Source: Desulfotalea sp.
GTDB taxonomy: Bacteria; Desulfobacterota; Desulfobulbia; Desulfobulbales; Desulfocapsaceae
DNA length: 50,770 nucleotides
NCBI GenBank assembly: GCA_002733995.1
Contig: NVXR01000020.1
Location: forward strand, 1 to 50,770
Direction: 5' to 3'
Every line of letters starts with the position of its first letter. Within the stretch, counting starts at the first letter, position 1. The notes beneath the pieces were generated by a model. That model saw only the letters and a program-made list of their open reading frames with translations. It had not been told where the DNA came from and did no database searches. This document shows positions 9,247-17,768 of the stretch, one piece after another. Position numbers and translations under genes: made by a program.

Positions 9247-9322
9247 TGGAGCCCACGACCGGAGTTGAACCGGTGACCTCAGCCTTACCAAGGATGCGCT
9301 CTACCAACTGAGCTACGTGGGC
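9247..9322 (-). tRNA. tRNA-Thr (GGT)
   Basis: Cloverleaf on the minus strand with acceptor GCCCACG/CGTGGGC and an encoded CCA. The anticodon loop TTGGTAA gives GGT (Thr). The anticodon stem CATCC/GGCTG contains one T-C mismatch at positions 29-41 and is otherwise paired. It lies next to tuf. Confidence 0.93.
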
Positions 9323-9348
9323 AAACTGCTGCAACACAAAATAAAAAA

Positions 9349-9424
<76 letters not shown>

Positions 9425-9457
9425 TCAGATATCATAATCTTCACAAGGTAAAAAAGT

Positions 9458-9542
9458 TGGTGGAGGGGGGAGGATTCGAACCTCCGAAGGCTGAGCCGAC
9501 AGATTTACAGTCTGTTCCCTTTGGCCACTCGGGAACCCCTCC
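9458..9542 (-). tRNA. tRNA-Tyr (GTA)
   Basis: An 85-base class II tRNA on the minus strand with a long variable arm. Acceptor is GGAGGGG/CCCCTCC with an encoded CCA. Anticodon stem ACAGA/TCTGT and loop CTGTAAA give anticodon GTA. Confidence 0.97.
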
Positions 9543-9612
9543 TCAAAGAACTGTCTGAAAAAGACAGGGTCTCTTTTACACTTTTTTAAACACCTTGTAA
9601 AGTGTTTTTTTT

Positions 9613-9688
9613 TGGAGCTGGCGATAGGACTTGAACCCACAACAACCTCATTACAAGTGAGGAGCTCTACCAATTGAGCTACGCCAGC
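9613..9688 (-). tRNA. tRNA-Thr (TGT)
   Basis: Cloverleaf on the minus strand with acceptor GCTGGCG/CGCCAGC, anticodon stem CCTCA/TGAGG, loop CTTGTAA (anticodon TGT) and an encoded CCA. It is the first gene of the tRNA-tuf-secE-rpl operon. Confidence 0.97.
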
Positions 9689-9702
9689 TTACAAGACGAG
9701 AG

Positions 9703-9731
9703 AATATACTCATTTGAATTCTTTAACGCAA
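9703..9731 (-). promoter_or_regulatory. Sigma-70-type promoter for the tRNA-tuf-rpl operon
   Basis: On the minus strand the -35 element is TTGCGT (9731-9726) and the -10 is TATATT (9708-9703), with 17 bases between. Predicted initiation near 9696 leaves only a short leader before tRNA-Thr(TGT) at 9688. No other strong promoter is seen before the operon. Confidence 0.7.
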
Positions 9732-9856
9732 GACATATTTTCTCGTTTATTCATTTTTCTCACTCTTTTGTCTTCATAAATCAAGCCACTAACTTTTAAC
9801 ATAGTGAGTTGACGTTATTCTACGCAAGTAAGAATAATACATACTATATATAATAT

Positions 9857-9888
9857 AAAAAAGCCCTGTCAAATGACAGGGCTTTTTT
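9857..9888. terminator. Bidirectional rho-independent terminator after qmoC
   Basis: AAAAAAGCCCTGTC pairs with GACAGGGCTTTTTT around a four-base loop, giving A and T runs on both sides. It lies 40 bases past the qmoC stop and ends the qmo operon before the tRNA-tuf promoter. Confidence 0.93.
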
Positions 9889-9927
9889 AACTCAACGGCT
9901 GTTTTTTACAACAAGAAATAATGTTTG

Positions 9928-11118
9928 TTATTTCTTTACAGCAAAGTCACTATCACGATATTTTTCAAAAGTGTATGCGGTGGTTCTGTAAAGCAAATGA
10001 GCAAGTTTTGTATATGGGAGATAGAGAAAGAGCATCATTATTGATACGAGATGCAAAAAGTACACTATATAACCCAAGGTAGGCATCCCTGCCCAACGTA
10101 ACAGCTCAGCACCTAGACCCGTTGCGCCAACAGCGGTAATCTCCCAAATAATAAACCAATCGTAAAATGTTGGTTGAGTATTGAGTTCAGCCTCGGACTT
10201 CTTGCGATTAGACCAGAGTACTGCAATGCCAAAGATCAAGGCTATGGCACTTGCATTGGCAAGTAATTTAAAAGGATCAGTAAGAGGCAGCGGTCCATGA
10301 AGAGAAGGCCAGAAAAGACCTAGAACGTCATTTTTTAGAAGCGACCAACAGGTGACGATAAACAAACCAATAAATGCAAGCATCAGAGGCAAATGCCCAC
10401 GAACCCGATTGAGGTATGTTCCACATTCATTAAAACGCTTATGCTGGACAATCTCAACAAGTGAAGGCCAGACAAAATCAGTGGCAAACTTCAACACAGA
10501 TGGCCTGTACTCATTATTCATGCCTGCATTCTTCGCCATACTCTTCCACATCTTCGTGATACCCATGACACCTGAAAATAATCCAAGCCCAAGTGACGGC
10601 ACCATAAACAAGACGATGAAGAAGATATTCTTTGCATACCACCTAAAATCCCAGTGACCAAAAAATTGCTGGTATCCATGCTCTGCGAAAAATTCTTTAT
10701 TGGGGATTTGCATACCACCCGAAATAAGCCACATTATAAAAATCACGACCACCGGCAGACCAATAAGTATCGGTAAACCCTTGGCGCTTGATGCGAGTTT
10801 CGCAAGTGGCTGAGGCCAGCCATAAAAGGTATATGCATAGGAACGAATTGCGCTTAAAACATCGCCAGGCTTTGCTCCACGAGGACAATTGGCGGTGCAG
10901 TCTCCACACTGATGGCATAAAAAGATATCAGGATCGGCGACAAGCTTGTCTTTCATTCCCCACCCTGCCCAGATCATTTCTTTTCTTGGAAAGGGTTTAC
11001 CATCTTTTGAAAGAGGACACATGACAGAACAGGTTGCACACTGATAACATTTTTTCAGTGTATCACCGCCCGCCTCCTTCAAGGTTCGTATAAAATCTAA
11101 ATCCGGTTGAACATTCAT
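9928..11118 (-). CDS. qmoC: Quinone-interacting membrane-bound oxidoreductase subunit QmoC
   Basis: A 396-residue membrane subunit of the Qmo complex, which passes electrons from menaquinol towards adenylylsulfate reductase. The N-terminal part is HdrC-like with two [4Fe-4S] motifs (CYQCATCSVMCP and CHQCGDCTANCP). The C-terminal two-thirds has about six membrane helices with histidines, like the b-heme NarI/HdrE type. A fusion of HdrC and HdrE types is the usual QmoC design. It follows qmoB after 116 bases, which hold a small hairpin (11196-11210), and is followed by a strong terminator. Confidence 0.95.
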   Translation of the reverse strand: MNVQPDLDFIRTLKEAGGDTLKKCYQCATCSVMCPLSKDGKPFPRKEMIWAGWGMKDKLVADPDIFLCHQCGDCTANCPRGAKPGDVLSAIRSYAYTFYGWPQPLAKLASSAKGLPILIGLPVVVIFIMWLISGGMQIPNKEFFAEHGYQQFFGHWDFRWYAKNIFFIVLFMVPSLGLGLFSGVMGITKMWKSMAKNAGMNNEYRPSVLKFATDFVWPSLVEIVQHKRFNECGTYLNRVRGHLPLMLAFIGLFIVTCWSLLKNDVLGLFWPSLHGPLPLTDPFKLLANASAIALIFGIAVLWSNRKKSEAELNTQPTFYDWFIIWEITAVGATGLGAELLRWAGMPTLGYIVYFLHLVSIMMLFLYLPYTKLAHLLYRTTAYTFEKYRDSDFAVKK

Positions 11119-11234
11119 TTCTTCCTCCTGTTCAATTATCAGTATTATAACTTAACTGATCGATAGTGTTAAACCTAAGACCCATCATATGGCCACAGGT
11201 ATATTACCTGCAGCCACTATTGATAAAAAACAGG

Positions 11235-13496
11235 TTAGAAGCCTTTAAATGGATTCGGACCCATTTCAACAATTTCGTCTACAAAATCGTTGATAATTTT
11301 TGGAATCTTATCGTAATCAGTGATTGCAATCTGATTTGCTACACATCTTTCTGGCTCGAGACCGAGGGTAGAAAGGGTGTCTCCAATATTTTCCATACGC
11401 TTATTAGCAATTTCAGAACCCTTTACAAAGTGACACTGATAATCGTCGCCGTATGTACAGCCAAGCAACATAGCGCCGTCCATACCTGCAGAGAGTGCAT
11501 CTCTGATCCAGGCCATATTCACGGAGCCCAGACAACGAACAGGAATGAAACGAACCATGTGACTGAGGCCCAATCGCTTCATACCAGCCATATCAATCGC
11601 TGGATATGCATCATTTTCACAGACAAAGACCACGATTCGTAATCTGTCATCATCATCTTCAGGAACTTCAACCGCCTTAACCATAGAACCGATAAGATCA
11701 ATATTATAATCTTTGAAACCAATTATACGCTCTGGGCAGGCACCCATGCAAGTACCACAACGACGACATCTGGTTGGATTTGGAAGAGGTGTACCATTAT
11801 CATCATCATCCAAGGCACCAAACGGACACTCCTCGGTACAACGTTTACACTGGGTACATCTCTGCATGAAGAATTCGGGATAGGTAGCATCACCGGATCG
11901 TGGATGAACAGAAACACCACGGTCAGCCGATTCTATACACTGAATAGCCTTAAGTGCTGCTCCGGTTGCATCGTCCACAGCTTCTTCCATGGTCTCAGCT
12001 TTTCTCACACCACCACAGGCGTAAACACCGGTTCTTCGCGTTTCGTATGGAAAACAGATAAAGTGAGAATCTGCATAGCCGTCAAACAGATCAAGGTCGT
12101 TAAACGCTGGTCCCTGACGATAGGCGAGATTAATAGAGTTCTCATGGAGGGTAACGGGTTCCATACCAGCAGCCAATACAACCATATCAACATCTATGGT
12201 GATATCTTCTCCTAGTAAGGTATCTTCAACAGCAACACGCAGACCACCACCATTTTCCTCTACTTGGGTAACGCAACCTTTGGTGAGGAATATGCCATCG
12301 TTGTTCTGTGTATTTTTATAAAAGAGCTCCATACTGCCTGGAGTTCTCATATGCTGATACAGAATAAATGCCCTTCCATCGACGTTGTCTTCGCATACAT
12401 ACTGGGCCTGCTTCAGTGCTACCATAGAGGTAACAGAGTTACAGTAAGGAAAATCGTTATCATTGTCCTTGCCGCCTGGACTCTGCACAAAGGCAACAGT
12501 GGCAGGAACCTTACCCAGCTTAGATATCTTTTCAAACTCGGCATTGGTTACAACATTAGTGAGTTTTCCATGTCCGAGATGCTCATATTCAGAGACATCG
12601 GCGGGTTTCCAACCGGTGGCCAATACCACAGAACCAACCTTGGTCGCCTCTGAATTGATCTCAGTATATTTTTGCAATCCTTCGTTTGGATCTTCTTTTT
12701 CGCCCTTGTTGATAAGATCCTGTTCATCTACAGTAACTTTTGCAGGGGCATCCCATTCGGTTTTCGTTCCGGCGGCTTTAAAAGAAATACCAAAGTCTCC
12801 TGGAGAACCGGTTATACGAGCGACCTCTGTTGCAGTTTTTACCGTGATTCTTGAATTATTTACAACCTCGGCAACGAGTGCTTGGATTGGATTTTCTTCA
12901 AGATCGGTCCATGGAGCTTTTGTTGGAAAAGATTTTCTCCAACCAAGAGCCTTGCCACCAAGATTATCTTCTTTTTCGACCAGGATTACATCATAACCTG
13001 CAGCAGCAGATTCCTTTGCAGCAGTAAGTCCTGCAAGTCCGCCACCCATAACAAGAATAATCTTATTGGTAACCTCAAGCTGATACGGTTCAGCGAGTTC
13101 GGTCTTTTGAGCTCGGGTGCATGCCATACGCATGTAATCAGCAGCGGCTTCTGCCAAAAATTCTGCAGCTTCTGCATGGGGCTCTTCACCTTCAGCCGGT
13201 TTTACTTCAGTCCATATGACCTGCTCACGAAGGTTTGCCCTCACCGTGATTTTATCTTTACCAAAATCAAATTCATTGGCCATAACGCGTGGAGAACAGG
13301 CACCAACAACTACAGTGTTTACCCCTTCTTTTACATCAGCCTCTATAAAAGCACGACCTTCAGCACCACAAAGACAATCGTGGACTTTACAGTCCATTGA
13401 CATTTCGCCGGTTACGACTTCTGATAGCGCCTCAAGGTCGAGCGCGTCACCAATGCCGCATCCAGCACAAATATATGCGCAATAATTCTTATCCAT
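11235..13496 (-). CDS. qmoB: Qmo complex subunit QmoB (HdrA-like flavoprotein with MvhD-like domain)
   Basis: A 753-residue soluble flavoprotein of the Qmo complex. An N-terminal CAGCGIGDAL segment is followed by an FAD-binding GGGLAGL at residues 151-157. Two ferredoxin-type clusters lie near residues 545-600 (CTQCKRCTEECP and CRRCGTCMGACP). The last 130 residues form an MvhD/FrhD-like domain with VRCLGSVN and LLGCTYGDDYQC. This architecture is typical of QmoB and is related to electron-bifurcating heterodisulfide reductase. It begins six bases after qmoA and is clearly co-transcribed. Confidence 0.96.
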   Translation of the reverse strand: MDKNYCAYICAGCGIGDALDLEALSEVVTGEMSMDCKVHDCLCGAEGRAFIEADVKEGVNTVVVGACSPRVMANEFDFGKDKITVRANLREQVIWTEVKPAEGEEPHAEAAEFLAEAAADYMRMACTRAQKTELAEPYQLEVTNKIILVMGGGLAGLTAAKESAAAGYDVILVEKEDNLGGKALGWRKSFPTKAPWTDLEENPIQALVAEVVNNSRITVKTATEVARITGSPGDFGISFKAAGTKTEWDAPAKVTVDEQDLINKGEKEDPNEGLQKYTEINSEATKVGSVVLATGWKPADVSEYEHLGHGKLTNVVTNAEFEKISKLGKVPATVAFVQSPGGKDNDNDFPYCNSVTSMVALKQAQYVCEDNVDGRAFILYQHMRTPGSMELFYKNTQNNDGIFLTKGCVTQVEENGGGLRVAVEDTLLGEDITIDVDMVVLAAGMEPVTLHENSINLAYRQGPAFNDLDLFDGYADSHFICFPYETRRTGVYACGGVRKAETMEEAVDDATGAALKAIQCIESADRGVSVHPRSGDATYPEFFMQRCTQCKRCTEECPFGALDDDDNGTPLPNPTRCRRCGTCMGACPERIIGFKDYNIDLIGSMVKAVEVPEDDDDRLRIVVFVCENDAYPAIDMAGMKRLGLSHMVRFIPVRCLGSVNMAWIRDALSAGMDGAMLLGCTYGDDYQCHFVKGSEIANKRMENIGDTLSTLGLEPERCVANQIAITDYDKIPKIINDFVDEIVEMGPNPFKGF

Positions 13497-13502
13497 CGTT
13501 TT

Positions 13503-14762
13503 CTACCTCCTGGAAACCTGAATTGCCTTTAAGGCAGCAGCAGTTGAAGATTGAGTACAGGTAACAACATCTGCGGCTTTCTTGGCACAACCAGCTGATA
13601 TCATTGCTTTGTCAGGTTCAGAAATCACAAAACCGTTGGCATCCATCTGCAAATCGGCAGGTGGTGCCTGCAGAGAAAATGAAGGTTGCATTCCTGTTGC
13701 CAAAACAGCCATATCAACTTTTTGCGATATCTTCTCTGCTGTTAGAGCATTTTCGGCTATTACGGTGACACTACCATCAGTGTTTACAGTAATATCAGCA
13801 ACCTTTCCTTTAATGAACGTTGCATTTTTATCCGCCATTCTTACTGCACGGAACTTCTCATACTTTCCAGGGGTTCTTAGATCTATATAAAAAACATAAA
13901 TCTTCGCGTCGGGATATTGTTCTCTTACGTATGTCATGTGCTTAAAAGTTGCCATACAACAGACATGGGAACAATATTCGAGGTGATTCTCATCACGCGA
14001 ACCGGCACATTGAACAAAGGCAATGGACTCAATTTCCTTATTATCACCAGGACGAAGAATCTTGCCGCCAGTCGGACCACTCGGCGCTGCCATTCTCTCC
14101 ATCATCATATTAGTTACAATGGATTGAGACTTGCCGAAATTGAGATTTTCCATCTTTGTTGCATCATATGGTACCCAGCCAGTGGCCCAGATAATTGACG
14201 AAACATTGATAGTACAGGTCACAACCTGCATATCGAGATCAACTGCATTATACTTACACGCGGCCTTAACGGCTTCTGCGCCTGCGGTGCTTAATGCATT
14301 TTTGTCGATAACATAACGTCTAGGAAATGCCATCTCGTGGGGAAGGTACGCAGCCTTTGACTTGTTCATGCCAAAGTTAAAATCATTATCTATCTCATCA
14401 GTACATGCGGCCGCACAATCTCCACATGCGGTACAGTTACTATTTACATAGCGAGGAGCCGTTTCGAGGGTAACCTCATAATTACCAGGTCCACCCGTCA
14501 CAGCTTTCACTGTGGTCATTGAGTAGGTCCTGATCCTGCGATTATCTCTTATACGTTTGAAATTGATTTCCAAGCCGCAACTTGGGGGACACATTTTCGG
14601 AAAATATTCATTAAGCTGAGCTACACGCCCGCCAAATGTTGCGTTCTTTTCAATAAGAAACACATCATTTCCGACTTCAGCGGTTTCCAGAGCAGCAGTC
14701 AACCCGCTGATTCCACCGCCTACGACCAAAACTGCACCAGAGGTGCCTTGCTCGTCAGTCAT
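13503..14762 (-). CDS. qmoA: Qmo complex subunit QmoA (HdrA-like flavoprotein)
   Basis: A 419-residue HdrA-like FAD protein. GGGISGL (residues 15-21) binds FAD. A cysteine cluster, CTACGDCAAACTDE, follows the segment around residue 110. QCAGSRDENHLEYCSHVCC is the conserved HdrA-type signature. It is shorter than QmoB and lacks the MvhD part, as expected for QmoA. A GGAGG ribosome site precedes the ATG at 14762. First gene of the qmoABC unit, transcribed in the same direction as aprBA just upstream. Confidence 0.96.
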   Translation of the reverse strand: MTDEQGTSGAVLVVGGGISGLTAALETAEVGNDVFLIEKNATFGGRVAQLNEYFPKMCPPSCGLEINFKRIRDNRRIRTYSMTTVKAVTGGPGNYEVTLETAPRYVNSNCTACGDCAAACTDEIDNDFNFGMNKSKAAYLPHEMAFPRRYVIDKNALSTAGAEAVKAACKYNAVDLDMQVVTCTINVSSIIWATGWVPYDATKMENLNFGKSQSIVTNMMMERMAAPSGPTGGKILRPGDNKEIESIAFVQCAGSRDENHLEYCSHVCCMATFKHMTYVREQYPDAKIYVFYIDLRTPGKYEKFRAVRMADKNATFIKGKVADITVNTDGSVTVIAENALTAEKISQKVDMAVLATGMQPSFSLQAPPADLQMDANGFVISEPDKAMISAGCAKKAADVVTCTQSSTAAALKAIQVSRR

Positions 14763-14900
14763 ACCTAACCTCCATAATTACCTAAAATATTGTACTATTG
14801 CCTTGCGGACCAAGCGCTTACCCAACAAAAGAGAAGCATTGCAATGACAACTGTTAAACAGATATACAAACCTAACAAAACATGACCTTATTTATTAGCT

Positions 14901-14938
14901 TATGTAGCCAAGAGATGCAAGCTCTCCTCGGCTACATA
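14901..14938 (-). other. Hairpin in the aprA-qmoA gap
   Basis: TATGTAGCC (14901-14909) pairs perfectly with GGCTACATA (14930-14938), with further inner pairing AGAG/CTCT. It lies between the apr terminator and qmoA. It could be an mRNA-processing or stabilising stem, or a second terminator, although it lacks a T run. Confidence 0.5.
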
Positions 14939-14956
14939 AACTAAAACAGCAGATAC

Positions 14957-14995
14957 AAAAAATCTCCAAAAGTCGATGACTTCTGGAGATTTTTA
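14957..14995 (-). terminator. Rho-independent terminator after aprA
   Basis: AAAAATCTCCA pairs with TGGAGATTTTT with an inner GTC/GAC extension, giving T runs on both strands. It begins about 30 bases past the aprA stop and partly separates aprBA from qmoABC, so the two units may be expressed at different levels. Confidence 0.88.
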
Positions 14996-15025
14996 TTACA
15001 TCATATCAAACTAACGACCCTCTAA

Positions 15026-17050
15026 TTACAGCCAAGGTTCGGTCTCGATGATATTAATACACTCAACCTTCTCACACTTCCACTCTTCAGTTTCAGGGTT
15101 AAAAGTAGAGTTTACAAAACACTTCCAGTTTTCATCATCTACAGTTGGGAAATCTGATCTGTAGTAAAATCCTGGGTAGCGGGATTCTTTACGGAACTCG
15201 ATATGACGAATATGAGTCTCTACACACCAGATACGATGGTAGTTTTCCCAACAACGAAGAAGCTCATGAAGATCACCAGCAGCCATCTTCGCAGCATCTT
15301 CACGGAGAAGTTGGAGAAGATCCAAACAGATGTTCAGAAGCTTGCCAGAAGTCATGTAGTATGTCGCAACACCACCACCATACTCATCGGTAGCTTTCAT
15401 GAGACGCATCATGAGACCTGCAGGCTTACAGAAGTTAGGATTAACATCAGCAGCGGTGGAAGCACCTTTGTGCTTCTCATACAGTGCTACTGGTGCATAA
15501 ATCTCATCTGCGATTTCCTGTGCAGTCTGCTTGAGCTCTGGTTTGAAGTCAGCATTGTCACGACAAAACTTAACCATCTGCTTAGCAGCAATACGACCCT
15601 CAGCATGGGCACCGGAGGAGAACTTATGTCCGGAAGCACCAACACCATCACCTGCGGTGAAGAGACCGTCAACAGTGGTCATACGATTGTATCCCCACTT
15701 GTACTTATGAGCACGGGAATCGTTATCGACATCAGGAACCCAAGCTTCATCCGGACCAGAAGTCCAGATACCACAACAACCAGAGTGGGATCCAAGCATG
15801 TAAGGTTCGGTTGGCATAATCTCAGAACCGATTTTCTCAGGCTCAACGTTCGCACCAGCCCATAGACCGGCCTGACCAACTGACATATCCAAGAAATCTT
15901 CCCAAGCTTCAGACTCAAGATGCTTCCAGAATTTTTTCAGCTTTTTCTCATCCATACCAGCTTCGCGACGTTCTTCGATGAAGGCATTAAGAGCAACGTC
16001 AGTAGCCATATAAATTGGACCACGACCTTCTTTGAGCTCATTGATCATCAAGTGATTACGCAGACATGTAGGAGTAACAGGAGAAGCACCATAAGGCATG
16101 AATTTCTCGAGCTCATCTTTTACTGCATCACTATTTGCGTAGAACTCACCAAGACCATTCTGAACCTTCGCTTTGAAGAGAAGGAACCATGCACCAACAG
16201 GACCGTAACCATCTTTAAAACGGGCTGGGGTGAAACGGTTTTCCATCATGGTAAGGGTAGCGCCAACCTGTGCACACATGGTGTAGGTGGAACCTGCATT
16301 CCATACTGGATACCATGCACGTCCTTTTCCTTCACCTGTAGAACGTGGACGGAAAATATTAACCGCACCACCACAAGCAACCATTGCAGTTTTGCAACGG
16401 AAAACGTGTACTTTGTTCTCACGTGTTGAGAAACCAGCTGCACCAGCAATTTGGTTTGGCTTGTTTTTATCAAGAAGAAGCTTAACGATAAAGATTCTTT
16501 CCATGATGTTCTCAGCACCAAGCGCGCTTGCAGCAGGCTCAGCAACGATACACTTGTAAGACTCACCGTTGATCATGATCTGCCATTTACCGGTACGTAC
16601 TGGAGTTCCACCATCACGCAAGGTTGCTGCAGGCTTAGAACCGTCTTGATTCTCACCATCAGCATCTTTCTTCCAAATAGGGAGACCCCATTCTTCAAAA
16701 AGCTTAACAGATTCATCAACGTGACGACCACAATCATAAATAAGATCTTCACGAACTACGCCCATAAGATCGTTACGAACCATCTTAACGTAGTTTTCAA
16801 TTTTGTTCTCACCAATGTAAGTATTGATAGCAGACAGACCCTGAGCAACTGCACCAGAACGCTCAAGAGAAGCTTTATCAACGAGTACAATTTTAAGATC
16901 TTCTGGAGCCCATTTTTTGATTTCAAATGCGGTACCACAAGCTGCCATACCACCACCCACGATGAGCACATCTACATCATGCTCAACTACCTCGGGGTTT
17001 ACGACGGCGTTTAATTCGCCTTTTGGTTTATTTGGTAATGCCATTTTCAA
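15026..17050 (-). CDS. aprA: Adenylylsulfate reductase alpha subunit AprA
   Basis: A 674-residue FAD enzyme that reduces APS to sulfite and AMP in the cytoplasm, the second step of dissimilatory sulfate reduction. The N-terminal dinucleotide fold VDVLIVGGGMAACG is followed by RSGAVAQGLSAIN (flavin and substrate contacts). C-terminal SHSGCCGIWTSGPDEAW and TAGDGVGASGHKFSSGAHAEG are characteristic. It is homologous to fumarate reductase flavoproteins but these motifs are Apr-specific. Length is typical. It lies 49 bases after aprB. Confidence 0.98.
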   Translation of the reverse strand: MKMALPNKPKGELNAVVNPEVVEHDVDVLIVGGGMAACGTAFEIKKWAPEDLKIVLVDKASLERSGAVAQGLSAINTYIGENKIENYVKMVRNDLMGVVREDLIYDCGRHVDESVKLFEEWGLPIWKKDADGENQDGSKPAATLRDGGTPVRTGKWQIMINGESYKCIVAEPAASALGAENIMERIFIVKLLLDKNKPNQIAGAAGFSTRENKVHVFRCKTAMVACGGAVNIFRPRSTGEGKGRAWYPVWNAGSTYTMCAQVGATLTMMENRFTPARFKDGYGPVGAWFLLFKAKVQNGLGEFYANSDAVKDELEKFMPYGASPVTPTCLRNHLMINELKEGRGPIYMATDVALNAFIEERREAGMDEKKLKKFWKHLESEAWEDFLDMSVGQAGLWAGANVEPEKIGSEIMPTEPYMLGSHSGCCGIWTSGPDEAWVPDVDNDSRAHKYKWGYNRMTTVDGLFTAGDGVGASGHKFSSGAHAEGRIAAKQMVKFCRDNADFKPELKQTAQEIADEIYAPVALYEKHKGASTAADVNPNFCKPAGLMMRLMKATDEYGGGVATYYMTSGKLLNICLDLLQLLREDAAKMAAGDLHELLRCWENYHRIWCVETHIRHIEFRKESRYPGFYYRSDFPTVDDENWKCFVNSTFNPETEEWKCEKVECINIIETEPWL

Positions 17051-17099
17051 ATCTCCTTAAAAAATAAGATTTTTTTAGTTATAAAGTTTCTAACTTGAC

Positions 17100-17516
17100 T
17101 TACTTAGGGGTTGGGAGATTGGACTCGAGCAACAAACATTCATCGTCCAAACTTGCTCCCTTCTCTCCAGCGTAAGCATTGGCAGCACCCTCAGCGGTAG
17201 TACGAATAGGGAACTTAAAACGCTTAATATTACCATTACGGAACTTAACGGTCCACATGATGGAATCAGATGATCTCATTGGATGAACCTGACCACCCAT
17301 AGGAACAAAGTCATCGTATCCACGAACAAAGACTGCGCCTTGCGGACAAATCTTAACACATGAATAACACTCCCAGCATGCATCAGGCTCTTGATTATAA
17401 GCCTTCATCTCTTCAACGTTTAAAACCATCAAATCGTTGGGACAAATGTACATGCACGCCGTTTTATCTCCACCCTTGCAGCCATCACATTTGGCAGGAT
17501 CTACATAACTTGGCAT
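17100..17516 (-). CDS. aprB: Adenylylsulfate reductase beta subunit AprB
   Basis: A 138-residue iron-sulfur subunit that feeds electrons to AprA. Two [4Fe-4S] cluster motifs are visible: CDGCKGGDKTACMYICP with its Apr-specific insertion, and CWECYSCVKICPQGA. A C-terminal tail follows that in known structures wraps around AprA. AGGAGGTAGTTGA precedes the ATG at 17516. First gene of aprBA. Confidence 0.98.
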   Translation of the reverse strand: MPSYVDPAKCDGCKGGDKTACMYICPNDLMVLNVEEMKAYNQEPDACWECYSCVKICPQGAVFVRGYDDFVPMGGQVHPMRSSDSIMWTVKFRNGNIKRFKFPIRTTAEGAANAYAGEKGASLDDECLLLESNLPTPK

Positions 17517-17687
17517 TCAACTACCTCCTCAGTTTTGTATTAACTGTTGTGACCCTGAACCGACAGGGCCCACTTAAACTATTTACCACTAAAAAACATC
17601 TTGTTCACATATGCTAAAAACAGCACGCTACAACAAGCAACACTCTTAAAAATATATCTTATCTCACCCACAAACAGCTTTTTTCTG

Positions 17688-17701
17688 AATGAGCACTCAT
17701 T
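17688..17701. promoter_or_regulatory. Operator-like inverted repeat upstream of aprB
   Basis: AATGAG-CA-CTCATT is a perfect 6+2+6 inverted repeat lying about 20 bases downstream of the candidate aprB -10. Its half-site resembles those of some TetR-family operators. No regulator gene lies beside it. Confidence 0.4.
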
Positions 17702-17718
17702 TTTTTATCAAGAACTTT

Positions 17719-17747
17719 TTTTTAATAGGTTGACTGGGAATTGTCAA
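17719..17747 (-). promoter_or_regulatory. Candidate aprBA promoter
   Basis: On the minus strand a perfect TTGACA (17747-17742) is followed after 17 bases by TAAAAA (17724-17719), a weak -10. An overlapping TATTAA lies only 14 bases away. This leaves a leader of about 200 bases before aprB that contains a small CCCTG/CAGGG hairpin. Confidence 0.45.
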
Positions 17748-17768
17748 GAAAATTAATTGGTAGGCCCA

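Noticed and set aside
9425..9673. 82-codon frame on the minus strand
   Set aside because: It runs through tRNA-Tyr and part of tRNA-Thr and has no protein character.
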